DNA of 64,000 nucleotides from Mucilaginibacter aquaedulcis (GCF_030409325.1 NZ_JAUFPR010000002.1:62001-126000); one strand, 5' to 3'; positions 47,017 to 56,491 are shown, numbered from the stretch's first letter. Notes: generated by a model from the sequence alone, not told the origin. Program-made: numbers and translations.

Positions 47017-47634
47017 TTACAAATAGTTAATGCTTTGCGGGCCCTGATTGAATAAGAGATCAACGATGCTCAGATTTTTCAGGAAGCCTTTCCGCTCTTC
47101 AAAAACCTGAAAGTAGGTTTTTTGTTCAAGTTCAGTTTCCTTTTTCGGGTGAATGGAGGTTCTGAAATCAGGAATGGCAGGGTATTCGGCATGATATTCA
47201 TCCGTATAAGCTATCTCCGTTTTTATTTTCGTAAGCCTAAGCAGTAACTGCAAAAGCTGTTCGTTATAGTCAAACAGGAAGGGAATCTGTTTTTGCTTTT
47301 GGTAAAACGCGGCAAAATCGTCCTCATAATACTCAAAATAAGCAGAGCGGCGGTAGCAGGCACCAAGGCTTTGCCAGTGCAGGCGCTGCCAGTCAAAATC
47401 ATAACTGATCTTTACGTCCGTAATTTTGGTATGATTTTTTGAACCTTTTATAACCGGCACCACCAAAGGCAATATGCCCTCGGGCGAATAGATGTTTGCC
47501 CGGTTACGGTAAGTTTGTTTCGGAAAATGTTCTTCTCTTTCTATCAGAATATCAGGTTTATAAGCATTTAATCTTACAAAATATTCAACCGGCGGAAGAT
47601 AAAACATAGGTAATACAGCACCTTTTTCAATCAT
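47017..47634 (-). CDS. WbqC-like protein
   Basis: A 205-residue soluble protein of the WbqC family. I prefer the ATG at 47634 (MIEKGAVLPMFYLPPVEYF) because a start seven codons upstream would overlap the divergent acyltransferase frame. Conserved-looking segments are QTYRNRANIYSPEGILPLVV, DWQRLHWQSLGACYRRSAYF and YQKQKQIPFLFDYN. Family members sit in some O-antigen clusters but the biochemical role is unclear. It is in one operon with corA. Confidence 0.8.
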   Translation of the reverse strand: MIEKGAVLPMFYLPPVEYFVRLNAYKPDILIEREEHFPKQTYRNRANIYSPEGILPLVVPVIKGSKNHTKITDVKISYDFDWQRLHWQSLGACYRRSAYFEYYEDDFAAFYQKQKQIPFLFDYNEQLLQLLLRLTKIKTEIAYTDEYHAEYPAIPDFRTSIHPKKETELEQKTYFQVFEERKGFLKNLSIVDLLFNQGPQSINYL

Positions 47635-47640
47635 ATATTT

Positions 47641-47648
47641 TATGTTTG
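47641..47648 (+). promoter_or_regulatory. Candidate -7 element TATGTTTG before the acyltransferase
   Basis: TATGTTTG matches the Bacteroidota -7 consensus TAnnTTTG and lies 22 bp before the ATG. A clear -33 TTTG is not seen, so support is partial. Confidence 0.35.
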
Positions 47649-47669
47649 TGTTCAAAATTGGTTAAAATA

Positions 47670-48554
47670 ATGATAAAAAAAGGGTTTTTAAGGTTGGGTA
47701 TATTAATTTTATATCTCATATCGTTACTTCCCTTTTGGTTTTTGTATATCATATCTGATATTTTATTCATCATTATCTATTATCTGGCGCGTTATCGCCG
47801 CGATGTGGTAAAGCAAAATCTGGCCAATGCCTTCCCCGAAAAAACTGAGAAAGAACGCCACGATATTGAATTTAAGTACTACCGTTACCTTGCCGATTTG
47901 ATCGTGGAAACGGTAAAAATGATCACTGTATCTGAAAAACAGATTCAAAAAAGGGTAGTGGCTACCAATTCTGAGCTGGTGCATGAATATTTTGCCAAGG
48001 GTAAAAGTATCATAGCTGTTGCGGGGCATTATTGTAACTGGGAAATGGCGGCGCTCAACTTTAACTTTGTTACCGATAAAAGGTTTATGATTGTTTTTAA
48101 ACCGCTCTCCAATGCCACATTTAATGATTTTTTTATCAAGGTTAGGTCGAGGTTTGGGGGGCAGCCTGTGCCCATGAAGCAAACTATGCGTAAAATGGTG
48201 GAGTATAAAAACGAACTTACCGTAAGCGTGCTGGTTGGCGACCAAACACCCGTGCAGCACGAAGTAAATTACTTTACCAATTTTTTAAATCAACCAACTG
48301 CCGTATTTTTGGGCATCGAAAAAATATCAAAGGCTATTGATGCCGCTGTTGTGTTTTACGACATGAGGCGGGTAAAAAGAGGCTACTATACTTATACATT
48401 GGTTCCGCTGACTGAAAACGCCAAACAAACTGTCGAGCATGAGTTAACAGACAAGCACGTGCAATACCTGGAAGGCATGATCAGGCGCGAACCGCAATAT
48501 TGGCTATGGTCTCACCGGAGGTGGAAGTTTAAGCCGGAGGACAAACATAAATGA
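47670..48554 (+). CDS. LpxL/HtrB-type lipid A acyltransferase
   Basis: A 294-residue membrane-anchored lysophospholipid acyltransferase. The start at MIKKGFLRLGILILYLISLL gives the N-terminal anchor. The HX4(D/E) catalytic motif appears as GHYCNWE, followed by FKPLSN and RFGGQPVPMK and the substrate-region VGDQTP. It probably adds a secondary acyl chain to lipid A. The next gene, GT2, starts inside its stop (ATGA overlap). Confidence 0.9.
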   Translation: MIKKGFLRLGILILYLISLLPFWFLYIISDILFIIIYYLARYRRDVVKQNLANAFPEKTEKERHDIEFKYYRYLADLIVETVKMITVSEKQIQKRVVATNSELVHEYFAKGKSIIAVAGHYCNWEMAALNFNFVTDKRFMIVFKPLSNATFNDFFIKVRSRFGGQPVPMKQTMRKMVEYKNELTVSVLVGDQTPVQHEVNYFTNFLNQPTAVFLGIEKISKAIDAAVVFYDMRRVKRGYYTYTLVPLTENAKQTVEHELTDKHVQYLEGMIRREPQYWLWSHRRWKFKPEDKHK

Positions 48555-49630
48555 TTGATACACCAAAAGTTGCTGTAGTTATATTAAACTGGAACGGCGT
48601 TAAATACCTGAAACAATTTCTTCCATCTGTGCTGGCCTCAACCTGGCCCGGGCTTGATATTGTGCTGGGCGATAATGGCTCAACTGATGGTTCTGTAGCT
48701 TTTGTAAAGGAGAATTTCCCTTCAGTTAAAATAATTGAAACCGGCAATAATTATGGTTTTACAGGAGGCTATAACCGTGTACTGAGCCAGGTACAAGCCG
48801 ATTATTTTATACTCCTTAACTCTGATGTGGAGGTTGTACCCGGTTGGATAGAACCAGTGATTGAGCTCATGGAAAGCGATTCTTTGATAGCCACGGCAGC
48901 TCCTAAACTACTGTCATACGCTCAAAAAGATCAGTTTGAACATGCTGGTGCTGCCGGTGGTTTTATTGACAGTTTTGGATACCCTTTTTGCCGTGGCCGC
49001 ATGTTTTATGAGGTAGAGGACGATCTGGGTCAGTACCAGCAATCTGGCGAGGTGTTTTGGGCATCTGGTGCATCCTTGTTTATCAAAAAGAAATATTGGG
49101 ATGAGGCAGGTGGTTTTGATGAGTTCTTTTTTGCCCATATGGAAGAGATTGACCTTTGCTGGCGATTAAAAAACATGGGCTATAAAGTGATGTACTGCGC
49201 GCAATCAACCGTTTACCATGTGGGCGGTGGTACCCTTAATGCGGAAAATCCCTTTAAAACTTACCTTAACTTCAGGAACAATCTCTTATTACTCAAAAAG
49301 AACCTTCCGTTTGGCAGGGCTTTGTTTGTGATACTCATGCGTTTCTGGATGGATCTGTTAGCCCTGCTGCGATTTTTGGCAGAAGGCAAGCGCAAAGATG
49401 CCTGGGCCGTAAGCCGTGCGCATCAGAACTTTGTGCTGAGTATTTTTGGCATCAGGGTTTCGGCTTATGGAATTAAAAACCTGAGTAGCGGCAAAAACTC
49501 ATCACCTAAAACCCATCACTCCAAACGGAGCAAAAACCTGAAAGGCATGTACCAGGGCAGTATTGTCTGGAACTTTTTCGTGAAAAAGAAAACCAAATTT
49601 ACTGATCTTGATCAGTCTGATCTGCTTTAG
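48551..49630 (+). CDS. Glycosyltransferase family 2
   Basis: A 359-residue GT-A-fold glycosyltransferase. The nucleotide-binding start VAVVILNWNGVKYLKQFLPS and GDNGSTDGS, then a DxD-equivalent LLNSDVEV and the acceptor-side GGFDEFFFAHMEEIDLCWR, are characteristic of the rhamnosyl/GalNAc-type branch. A C-terminal helix and basic tail (KTHHSKRSKN) follow. It likely works on cell-surface glycans with the adjacent acyltransferase. Its last 32 bp overlap the end of the convergent MscS gene. Confidence 0.9.
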   Translation: MIDTPKVAVVILNWNGVKYLKQFLPSVLASTWPGLDIVLGDNGSTDGSVAFVKENFPSVKIIETGNNYGFTGGYNRVLSQVQADYFILLNSDVEVVPGWIEPVIELMESDSLIATAAPKLLSYAQKDQFEHAGAAGGFIDSFGYPFCRGRMFYEVEDDLGQYQQSGEVFWASGASLFIKKKYWDEAGGFDEFFFAHMEEIDLCWRLKNMGYKVMYCAQSTVYHVGGGTLNAENPFKTYLNFRNNLLLLKKNLPFGRALFVILMRFWMDLLALLRFLAEGKRKDAWAVSRAHQNFVLSIFGIRVSAYGIKNLSSGKNSSPKTHHSKRSKNLKGMYQGSIVWNFFVKKKTKFTDLDQSDLL

Positions 49631-52145
49631 TTTCTTCTGTTGAGCTGGTTTTAGCCTTTTTAGTTTCCTTGTCTTTAACAGGTGTTTTTACCAACGGACT
49701 ATCAGGTGGTAATAGTAAGTGCACATCCTGCTGAGGATAAGGAATCTCAATACCCTCACGGTTAAATGCATCATAAATATCGGTAAGTACGCTGCCTTTC
49801 AGGGTAGTCCAGGTATTAATATCAGCAGCCCAGAAAAGCACCCTGAAATCAACGGAGCTCTCACTCAAATTGTGCAGCAATACCGATGGTGCAGGGTTTT
49901 GCATAATATCGTCATGTGAGGTTAACACGTTGGTCAACAAAGCTTTTACCTTTTCAATATTTACACCATAGGCGGCTCCAATTATAAGTTCAACACGACG
50001 GTTGTTATTGCTTAGCGTCCAGTTAATTACGTGGTGCGATATCAGGTCGCCGTTGGGGATAATAACCTCGGCGCCGTCGCTGGTGGCAATTTTACTGGCT
50101 CGTATTCCAATATCAAGTATGGTACCCGAGCGGCTATCTACCTCAATAATATCGCCTACCTGGATGGGCTTTTCAAAGGCCAGTATCAAACCCGAAACCA
50201 GGTTGTTTACAATGTTTTGCAAACCAAAACCAATACCTATACCAAAGGCACTGATAATAATGGTGATTTTATCAATAGGTACGCCCGATGCCGCTACGGC
50301 CAAAAAGAAACCTATGGCAATAACCCCGATACGGATAAGCAGGGTAGAGGTACGGTTTTTCTTTTTCAGCACATCCATATCATGCTTGTGCTTGGCCGAT
50401 ACATCGTACAGGTAACTGACTATTTTAGAGGTAATAGACGACAGCCAGATCACCGCTATAAATATGATCACGCTTTGAAAGGTGAACTGCGTATTGGTGC
50501 CACCAATGCTGCGATTAGCGGTTAAAAAATCTTCAATATGAGTAAATACGGCATCCTCAATATTCATGTTCTGGGTAAACATTACCAGCCATAATAGGCT
50601 GGCCAACACCGCGAGCACACTCCTGAACTTATTTTTAAGCAGTTGATAATCTATGTATGAGGTTAAATTGTTGCTGTTTTTGCTTGCTTCCAATTGTAAA
50701 AACAGGGCTTCCATCAGCATGTGAACTATGTAGTACATAGCCATAGCCAGCCACAAGCTGTGTATAGCCGTTACCCCAACTATTTTGGCCAGGCTAAAAC
50801 GCCCGAACACATTACATAAAATGGAAACGGTTTCAAGAAAAATAAATGCTTTTAATACAAGTCCGGTGTACGGCAAGTGATCATCCGGCGCTTGGCGTAC
50901 CGCAGCCAAATACCTGATACTGAAATAAACCGACGCTATGCCCAGTATCAATACAAAAACCCTATCGGCATTAGTTACCTGTATAAACAAATTGCTCAGG
51001 CAATAAATATTGGTAATAATGAACAGTTGTAGCAGGTAATTGAACAGGGGTTTTGAGCATGTTTTTTTAGCCAGGTAAAGCAGGGCTACAATCAGGATAA
51101 TAAAAAATGTTTCGAGCACCACTACCGGCGGGTGGTCATAAAAATTAGGAAGCAACGTAAACGCCAGAATACATGATGAAACCAGCGGATAGCTGATCAC
51201 ATATTTAGCCTGATCAAATATATTGTCGGCAGCATCATTGGTTTTAAGGATCTTTTTACGGCTCGTATAAACCCAAAACCAAAAGCCCAGTAAAATAACT
51301 AATCCCGAAAGGTGTATAAGCACATCGCGGCCTACAAAAAAGCTGAAAAGCTTGGTGTTCATGGCAACTGTGGCCGAAAGCGCGGTTTTAAAATCGCTGC
51401 CTTCATCGGCATTCATGCTCCATATATTGCTGTACTCGGCCGAGAAAGCGCGGATGCTGAAGTCCCTGATCTTAAAGTCTATCTGGTCTTTGAGGTCAAG
51501 TATAGATATATATACCGATGAGGTACGGTTTTGCAACAGGCCTATCTTAACCATCAGTTTTTTATTGATCCCATCCAGCTTATGATACTTGCTGTCGATA
51601 GCTATTTTCTGGATTAGGAAAGTGGTTGCCAGGGAACTATCGGCCGGTAATATCTTTAAAACACTATCGCGCGAGATGGCGTTCAAATCGGTTTGGTTTT
51701 GTACCAGCTTGGAGTTAATATCCGCCAGCTGATCCTGCCAAAGGTCTAACTGGTCAACACTGCGGGTTAAAATATCGCGTATGGCATATAAATAACGGAG
51801 TGTGCTTGATTTATCGTTATCAATGAGCGGTTTTATCAGCGTTACACGCCTCTCGTAACTGGGGAGCTGGGTGCTGATGCCAACCGTATCAATTTGTTTT
51901 GAAAGGTTGGTTTTGATCTGGTTAAAAGCCGATGTATAATATTCAACCTTTTGCAGTAAGTTATTTGTTGATGTATCGGAGCGTTTGAGCGACCGCATCA
52001 TAGAATCGCGCGAGAGTATAGCCGCCCGGAGCGAATCTCTTACACTGCGTGATTTTTTCTTTTTTGTTTGCGCCAGCGCATCAGCACCGGAAAAAACTAT
52101 CAGGATCAATAAGCTATACGAGGCAGTTCTAAATAATTTATGCAT
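49599..52145 (-). CDS. MscS/MscK-type mechanosensitive ion channel
   Basis: An 848-residue inner-membrane channel relieving turgor. The start at MHKLFRTASYSLLILIVFSG gives a signal peptide. A long periplasmic helical domain (about 30-280) precedes many transmembrane helices and the MscS pore and beta domain (GIGIGFGLQNIVNNLVSGL, FEKPIQVGDIIEVD, IIPNGDLISHHVINWT). The C-terminus is a charged tail. Large N-terminal domains are typical of MscK/MscM-like members. Its 3' end overlaps the glycosyltransferase gene on the other strand. Confidence 0.92.
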   Translation of the reverse strand: MHKLFRTASYSLLILIVFSGADALAQTKKKKSRSVRDSLRAAILSRDSMMRSLKRSDTSTNNLLQKVEYYTSAFNQIKTNLSKQIDTVGISTQLPSYERRVTLIKPLIDNDKSSTLRYLYAIRDILTRSVDQLDLWQDQLADINSKLVQNQTDLNAISRDSVLKILPADSSLATTFLIQKIAIDSKYHKLDGINKKLMVKIGLLQNRTSSVYISILDLKDQIDFKIRDFSIRAFSAEYSNIWSMNADEGSDFKTALSATVAMNTKLFSFFVGRDVLIHLSGLVILLGFWFWVYTSRKKILKTNDAADNIFDQAKYVISYPLVSSCILAFTLLPNFYDHPPVVVLETFFIILIVALLYLAKKTCSKPLFNYLLQLFIITNIYCLSNLFIQVTNADRVFVLILGIASVYFSIRYLAAVRQAPDDHLPYTGLVLKAFIFLETVSILCNVFGRFSLAKIVGVTAIHSLWLAMAMYYIVHMLMEALFLQLEASKNSNNLTSYIDYQLLKNKFRSVLAVLASLLWLVMFTQNMNIEDAVFTHIEDFLTANRSIGGTNTQFTFQSVIIFIAVIWLSSITSKIVSYLYDVSAKHKHDMDVLKKKNRTSTLLIRIGVIAIGFFLAVAASGVPIDKITIIISAFGIGIGFGLQNIVNNLVSGLILAFEKPIQVGDIIEVDSRSGTILDIGIRASKIATSDGAEVIIPNGDLISHHVINWTLSNNNRRVELIIGAAYGVNIEKVKALLTNVLTSHDDIMQNPAPSVLLHNLSESSVDFRVLFWAADINTWTTLKGSVLTDIYDAFNREGIEIPYPQQDVHLLLPPDSPLVKTPVKDKETKKAKTSSTEETKADQTDQDQ

Positions 52146-52170
52146 AGGGAGGTGGTAGATGGTTAGACAC

Positions 52171-52283
52171 AAGAAATGAGAATCAAGACATAAGAGCCAA
52201 GAATCAAGAAATTGCTATTCGATCGTTACCAAAGTTTTTCCTGACCACTCGTTTTAATTCTTATTTCTTGATTCTCATTTCTT
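52171..52283. repeat. AATCAAGA inverted repeat, copy 1
   Basis: Arms of 25 bp with one mismatch: AAGAAATGAGAATCAAGA at 52171 onward and its complement TCTTGATTCTCATTTCTT ending at 52283. Further CAAGA words flank it up to 52316. It sits between the MscS gene and aroQ. Confidence 0.7.
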
Positions 52284-52315
52284 CACTCTTGATTATTATT
52301 TCTTGCTCTTATCTC

Positions 52316-52735
52316 TTATTCAATTATCAGATTTTCAATAGCCAGACGGTACGAGTCCATACCAAAGCCAGCAATAACACCTTTACAGCTTGCTGCCAGC
52401 ATTGATTTATGCCTAAACTCCTCGCGCTTATGCACGTTTGAAATATGCACTTCAATAACCGGGGTAGTAATAGCTGCAATGGCATCGGCAATGGCAATAG
52501 ATGTATGCGTATAAGCGCCGGCATTTAATACAATTCCGTCATAACTGAAACCAATTTCATGCAGTTTGTTTATAATTTCGCCTTCAACATTACTTTGGTA
52601 ATAATTAATGGTGATGTTTGCATAACGCTTGCGCAGCTCTTCAAGGTAAACCTCAAAGCTGGTGTTGCCATAAATTGATTTTTCGCGAACGCCAAGCAGG
52701 TTTAAATTAGGGCCGTTTATAATTTGTATATTCAT
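52316..52735 (-). CDS. aroQ: Type II 3-dehydroquinate dehydratase
   Basis: Third step of the shikimate pathway. A 139-residue small dehydratase with the type II signature: INGPNLNLLG, REKSIYG with catalytic Y22, the segment NAGAYTHTSIAIADAI and catalytic EVHISN. The start at MNIQIINGPN is the usual family start. It diverges from xerD by 41 bp. Confidence 0.94.
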   Translation of the reverse strand: MNIQIINGPNLNLLGVREKSIYGNTSFEVYLEELRKRYANITINYYQSNVEGEIINKLHEIGFSYDGIVLNAGAYTHTSIAIADAIAAITTPVIEVHISNVHKREEFRHKSMLAASCKGVIAGFGMDSYRLAIENLIIE

Positions 52736-52776
52736 TAGTTCAAACTTAAAACAAATCATTTAAAAAAAGTAACAAA

Positions 52777-53676
52777 TTGGAGTGGCGTTCGGCAATAAAA
52801 GGTTTTAAGGCTTATTTGAAATTAGAAAAATCACTGGCCGATAATTCTATCGAGGCTTATGGGCGAGATATAGAAAGGTTATATCAGTTTTCTGAGGTTC
52901 AGGAAATTAAATTAAAACCCGAAATAATTACTTTAAGTGATTTGAGGAATTTTATAGTCTGGGTAAATGAACTGGGCATGATCCCATCATCACAAGCCAG
53001 GATATTATCGGGCATCAAAGCCTTTTATAAATACCTGCTGATGGAGGATATTATCCGGAACGATCCGTCGGAGCTGCTGGAATCGCCCAAGATACAACGA
53101 AAGCTTCCCGATACGTTAAGTTACGAAGATATTAATAAGCTGATAGGGGCCATTGATCTGTCGAAACCCGAAGGTGCCCGCAACAAAGCCATCCTCGAAA
53201 CGCTTTATGGCAGCGGCCTGCGCGTGTCTGAACTTACCGAACTAAAGCTCTCCAACCTGTACCTGGATATTGAATTTATTAAGGTAACGGGTAAAGGTAA
53301 TAAGGAGCGGCTGGTACCCATTGGAAGCGCTGCTATAAAGGCGCTCAGGATATGGATAGAGAACATACGCGTACACCTACTCATAAAAAAAGGAGAGGAG
53401 GATATTGTGTTTTTGAATCGCAGGGGCGCAAGGCTGAGCCGTGTTTATATTTTTTTAATGATCAAAGATCTTGTTGAGCTCACGGGGCTTAAGAAAACTA
53501 TAAGTCCGCATACTTTTCGGCACTCTTTTGCCACACATTTGGTTGAGGGCGGCGCCGACCTGCGCGCCATACAGGAGATGTTGGGCCACGAAAGCATCAC
53601 CACCACCGAAATTTATACCCACCTTGACAGGGAGTACCTGAAAAGTACTATAAGCCAGTTCCATCCCCGGCATTGA
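52777..53676 (+). CDS. xerD: Site-specific tyrosine recombinase XerD
   Basis: Resolves chromosome dimers at dif. A 299-residue recombinase with N-terminal core-binding domain and catalytic domain: R149, K174, H245, R248, H271 and nucleophile Y280, within SGLRVSEL, HTFRHSFATHL and LGHESITTTEIYTHL. There is no ATG: an in-frame stop at 52747 leaves TTG at 52777 as the only plausible start. No dif-like site is recognised in the window. Confidence 0.93.
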   Translation: MEWRSAIKGFKAYLKLEKSLADNSIEAYGRDIERLYQFSEVQEIKLKPEIITLSDLRNFIVWVNELGMIPSSQARILSGIKAFYKYLLMEDIIRNDPSELLESPKIQRKLPDTLSYEDINKLIGAIDLSKPEGARNKAILETLYGSGLRVSELTELKLSNLYLDIEFIKVTGKGNKERLVPIGSAAIKALRIWIENIRVHLLIKKGEEDIVFLNRRGARLSRVYIFLMIKDLVELTGLKKTISPHTFRHSFATHLVEGGADLRAIQEMLGHESITTTEIYTHLDREYLKSTISQFHPRH

Positions 53677-54094
53677 TGATTCGGAAGGATCGTTGATTTT
53701 GCAGAACAAATATTCCCTCTTTCCGCCGTAGGCGAAGAGAGGGTGACCGAGCGTAGCGATGGTCGGGTGAGTCTGATCATTGTATTGCGTAAATTACTTG
53801 CTTCGCTCGCCTGCTCTCTCTTCAACTTCGCTGGAAAGAGGACAGAGTAAGAATTTATCATGCCTAACATCTTGATGTATAGCTCACTGATAACTCCTTC
53901 GCTGCATTCAATATCGACAAAATGGGGAAACCATGTTGCACCGTGTAATTCATCGCCAGTTCGTGAACTACAATTCCCCTTTTTGTGGTGCATTTTACTC
54001 ACGATTTAATGGTTAACAGGGTTTTAAACATCATAATGACTGTAAAAAACTTGTGGCATTAGCATTGGTATAATTAATTAAAGATTAATATACT
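53677..54094. other. 418-bp gap with palindromic repeat and AT-rich leader
   Basis: The first part is the CCCTCTTTCCGCC repeat (53715-53773) followed by related CT-rich inverted words up to about 53845. The last 90 bp are AT-rich leader for the next gene. An apparent antisense frame spans the repeat and is not credible. Confidence 0.45.
53715..53773. repeat. CCCTCTTTCCGCC repeat, copy 1
   Basis: CCCTCTTTCCGCC, then GGCGAAGAGAGGG, and a closing GGTGAGTC. The same order is at 61605-61663, and an inverted version at 61507-61565. Confidence 0.75.
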
Positions 54095-54433
54095 ATGTCA
54101 GGTTATATCACAGAGTTAAATGAGTTGAACGTTTTATTCAACGATTTAGGAAATTATTCCGTAACTAATGCTTATATGCTTCAAATACTTTTAGAGCGTT
54201 ATGACGGCGTGGTTGAACAATTGTATTGTATTAGTGATAAAATTTTCAAACCATCGGTTGATACCATAGCCGAGGTGGAAGCAGATATGGCCTTAATGCT
54301 GAGTGATCAAATGCCTTCGTTTAAAAAGAAGATGCTTTTTGAAAAGAATAAGATGAAATTAAGAGTGGCTGTAAATACCGATATAAGCCGATACGAACAT
54401 TATAAAATAATAGAGCAGATCATATATAACTAA
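54095..54433 (+). CDS. Small hypothetical protein
   Basis: A 112-residue soluble, mostly helical protein that I do not recognise (MSGYITELNELNVLFNDLG, then LLERYDGVVEQLYCISD, KKKMLFEKNKMKLRVAV). It has a single Cys and no signal peptide or membrane segment. The ATG has an AT-rich leader and the frame is intact. Its neighbours, xerD and prmC, give no clue to function. Confidence 0.6.
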   Translation: MSGYITELNELNVLFNDLGNYSVTNAYMLQILLERYDGVVEQLYCISDKIFKPSVDTIAEVEADMALMLSDQMPSFKKKMLFEKNKMKLRVAVNTDISRYEHYKIIEQIIYN

Positions 54434-54505
54434 TAGGGCCCACGAAATAACCTTATCATTATACCCCTAATCTTTATCACTAAATAACTAAGCGAAGCTG
54501 TAATA

Positions 54506-55402
54506 CTAACCTATTACAGCTTTCGTCATTCTATTGCGCCCACTCATATCCTTTCTCAACTCAGTATTTGTAAAGCCCATGCTTTGCAGTAGTTCAATTG
54601 TTTCTTGGCCATAACTTTCATTGATCTCAAAAAATAATAATCCACCAGGCTGCAGGTTTGCCTTGGCAAAATGGGCAATGGCGCGGTAAAATATCAACGG
54701 ATCATCTTCAGGCACAAACAAGGCACTGTGCGGTTCAAAGTCGGTAACGTTGGTGTGCATTTGTTTTTTATCGGCCACCGTAACATAGGGAGGATTGCTT
54801 ACTATGATATGGTATTGGGGAGCGGGGGGCGAAGTGTGGGGTGTGGAATAATAGTTTAAAATATCTGCATGTATAAAGTTCACATCCACCTCATTCAATA
54901 CCGCATTTTCTCTGGCGGTTTGCAAAGCCGTTTCAGATATATCAATAGCCGAAACCTGTGCATTAGCAAGGTTCTTTTTAAGGCTGATGGCAATACAGCC
55001 GCTGCCGGTACCTATGTCCAGAATGCCTCCGGTAAATTGTTTAACGCTTTCGGCTTTATGCTTTTGGCCTTCGGCTACCGAAGAAAGTATCCATTCTACC
55101 AGTTCCTCGGTTTCGGGGCGGGGTATAAGTACCGATGGATTCACTTTAAAGGGTAGGCCATAAAATTCGGTAACCCCCAAAATGTATTGTATTGGCTGGC
55201 CGGTTAACAATTGGGTCAGGATGTTTTTTAATTGTTCTTCCTGTTGGCTGCTCAGTTCACGCTCAGGAAAAGCTTTAATTGATGCTTTTGATAGTTGTGA
55301 TATTTCGCTGATGGTGAACAGCGTGATGGCTTCTATCTCGTTAGGTTCATAAACCTTTTTCAGCTGTTTGTAATCTTCAAAAACATCCTTAATAGTAATC
55401 AT
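54506..55402 (-). CDS. prmC: Peptide chain release factor N5-glutamine methyltransferase
   Basis: Methylates the GGQ glutamine of release factors. A 298-residue class I methyltransferase; the ATG at 55402 (MITIKDVFEDYKQL) is used, as the longer upstream frame adds 84 unlike residues and crosses into the ribD region. Helical N-terminal domain, then LLTGQPIQYILG, IPRPETEELV, the SAM site GGILDIGTGSGCIAI and the catalytic NPPY (IVSNPPYVT). It diverges from ribD by 33 bp. Confidence 0.94.
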   Translation of the reverse strand: MITIKDVFEDYKQLKKVYEPNEIEAITLFTISEISQLSKASIKAFPERELSSQQEEQLKNILTQLLTGQPIQYILGVTEFYGLPFKVNPSVLIPRPETEELVEWILSSVAEGQKHKAESVKQFTGGILDIGTGSGCIAISLKKNLANAQVSAIDISETALQTARENAVLNEVDVNFIHADILNYYSTPHTSPPAPQYHIIVSNPPYVTVADKKQMHTNVTDFEPHSALFVPEDDPLIFYRAIAHFAKANLQPGGLLFFEINESYGQETIELLQSMGFTNTELRKDMSGRNRMTKAVIG

Positions 55403-55423
55403 GCAACAAAGTAACATAAAAGC

Positions 55424-55431
55424 TACTTTTG
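55424..55431 (+). promoter_or_regulatory. Candidate -7 element TACTTTTG at the ribD start
   Basis: TACTTTTG matches TAnnTTTG and ends four bases before the ribD ATG. If functional, the ribD transcript would be leaderless or nearly so. No -33 motif is seen. Confidence 0.35.
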
Positions 55432-55435
55432 CAGC

Positions 55436-56491
55436 ATGGTTAATCATGAAAAATATATGCAACGCTGCATTGAACTTGCCCAGCTTGGTGCCGGGCAGGT
55501 AAGTCCAAACCCTATGGTTGGCGCAGTGGTTGTACATGACGGTAAGATCATAGGCGAAGGCTATCATCAAAAATACGGACAGGCGCATGCCGAAGTTAAC
55601 GCTATTGCCCAGGTTATGGGTAAATTTGATGATGCTGCCGAGTTGCTGAAACAATCTGTTATATATGTTTCTTTAGAGCCCTGTGCACATTACGGAAAAA
55701 CGCCTCCTTGCGCCGATCTGATCATCAGACACCAGATACCGACGGTAGTAGTAGGTTGCCGCGATCCTTTTGACCAGGTTGACGGAAAAGGCATCGAGAA
55801 ATTGAAAGCTGCCGGCATTGAGGTGATAACCGGTGTGCTTGAAAAAGAATGTAAATGGTTAAATCGCCGTTTTTTTACCAAGGTGCAAAAGCACCGGCCA
55901 TATATTATATTAAAATGGGCGCAAACCAGTGATGGTTTTTTTGCCCCGGCAGATCATACTCAACTCTGGATCACAGGCGAAGAATCGCGCAGGCTGGTAC
56001 ACCAATGGCGCAGTGAAGAAGATGCTGTGCTGGTGGGTAAAAACACCGCCGCTATTGATAATCCCTGCTTAAACGTACGTTACGGCGATGGTCGTTCGCC
56101 CAAACGTGTAGTGATTGACAGGAAGCTGGAGTTGGATAAAGGCTTAAATATATTTGACCAATCGGTTGATACATTTGTATTTAACGAAGTTAAGTTTGAT
56201 GTTGACGGCAAAAACAAGTATATAGCCCTGGAAGATTTTAACAACTTTGTGCCTCAGTATATCTTATACCAGTTATACCTGCAGGATATACAATCGGTAA
56301 TAATAGAAGGGGGGGCGCGTACGTTACAAAGTTTTATAGAGGCCGGTTTATGGGATGAGGCCCGGGTATTTACCGGAAAAATCAATTTAAAAAACGGCAT
56401 AAAAGCACCACAAATAACCGGTATAATTGCCGGGGAGTTTCCTTCGGGAAAAGATCGCCTCCAAATTATTTATAACGAGCCAATTATATAA
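55436..56491 (+). CDS. ribD: Bifunctional riboflavin deaminase/reductase
   Basis: Second and third steps of riboflavin synthesis. The 351-residue protein has an N-terminal cytidine-deaminase-like domain with zinc site H51-A-E53 and C83/C92 (EPCAHYGKTPPC), then a C-terminal reductase domain (LKWAQTSDGFFAP, VGKNTAAIDNPCL, VIIEGGARTLQSF). Its stop overlaps the next start by one base (TAATG), so it is coupled to the EamA transporter. Confidence 0.95.
   Translation: MVNHEKYMQRCIELAQLGAGQVSPNPMVGAVVVHDGKIIGEGYHQKYGQAHAEVNAIAQVMGKFDDAAELLKQSVIYVSLEPCAHYGKTPPCADLIIRHQIPTVVVGCRDPFDQVDGKGIEKLKAAGIEVITGVLEKECKWLNRRFFTKVQKHRPYIILKWAQTSDGFFAPADHTQLWITGEESRRLVHQWRSEEDAVLVGKNTAAIDNPCLNVRYGDGRSPKRVVIDRKLELDKGLNIFDQSVDTFVFNEVKFDVDGKNKYIALEDFNNFVPQYILYQLYLQDIQSVIIEGGARTLQSFIEAGLWDEARVFTGKINLKNGIKAPQITGIIAGEFPSGKDRLQIIYNEPII

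Noticed and set aside
53613-54002. Antisense frame of 129 codons over the xerD tail and repeat
   Set aside because: It runs through the CCCTCTTTCCGCC repeat and the xerD 3' end, with no family-like sequence.
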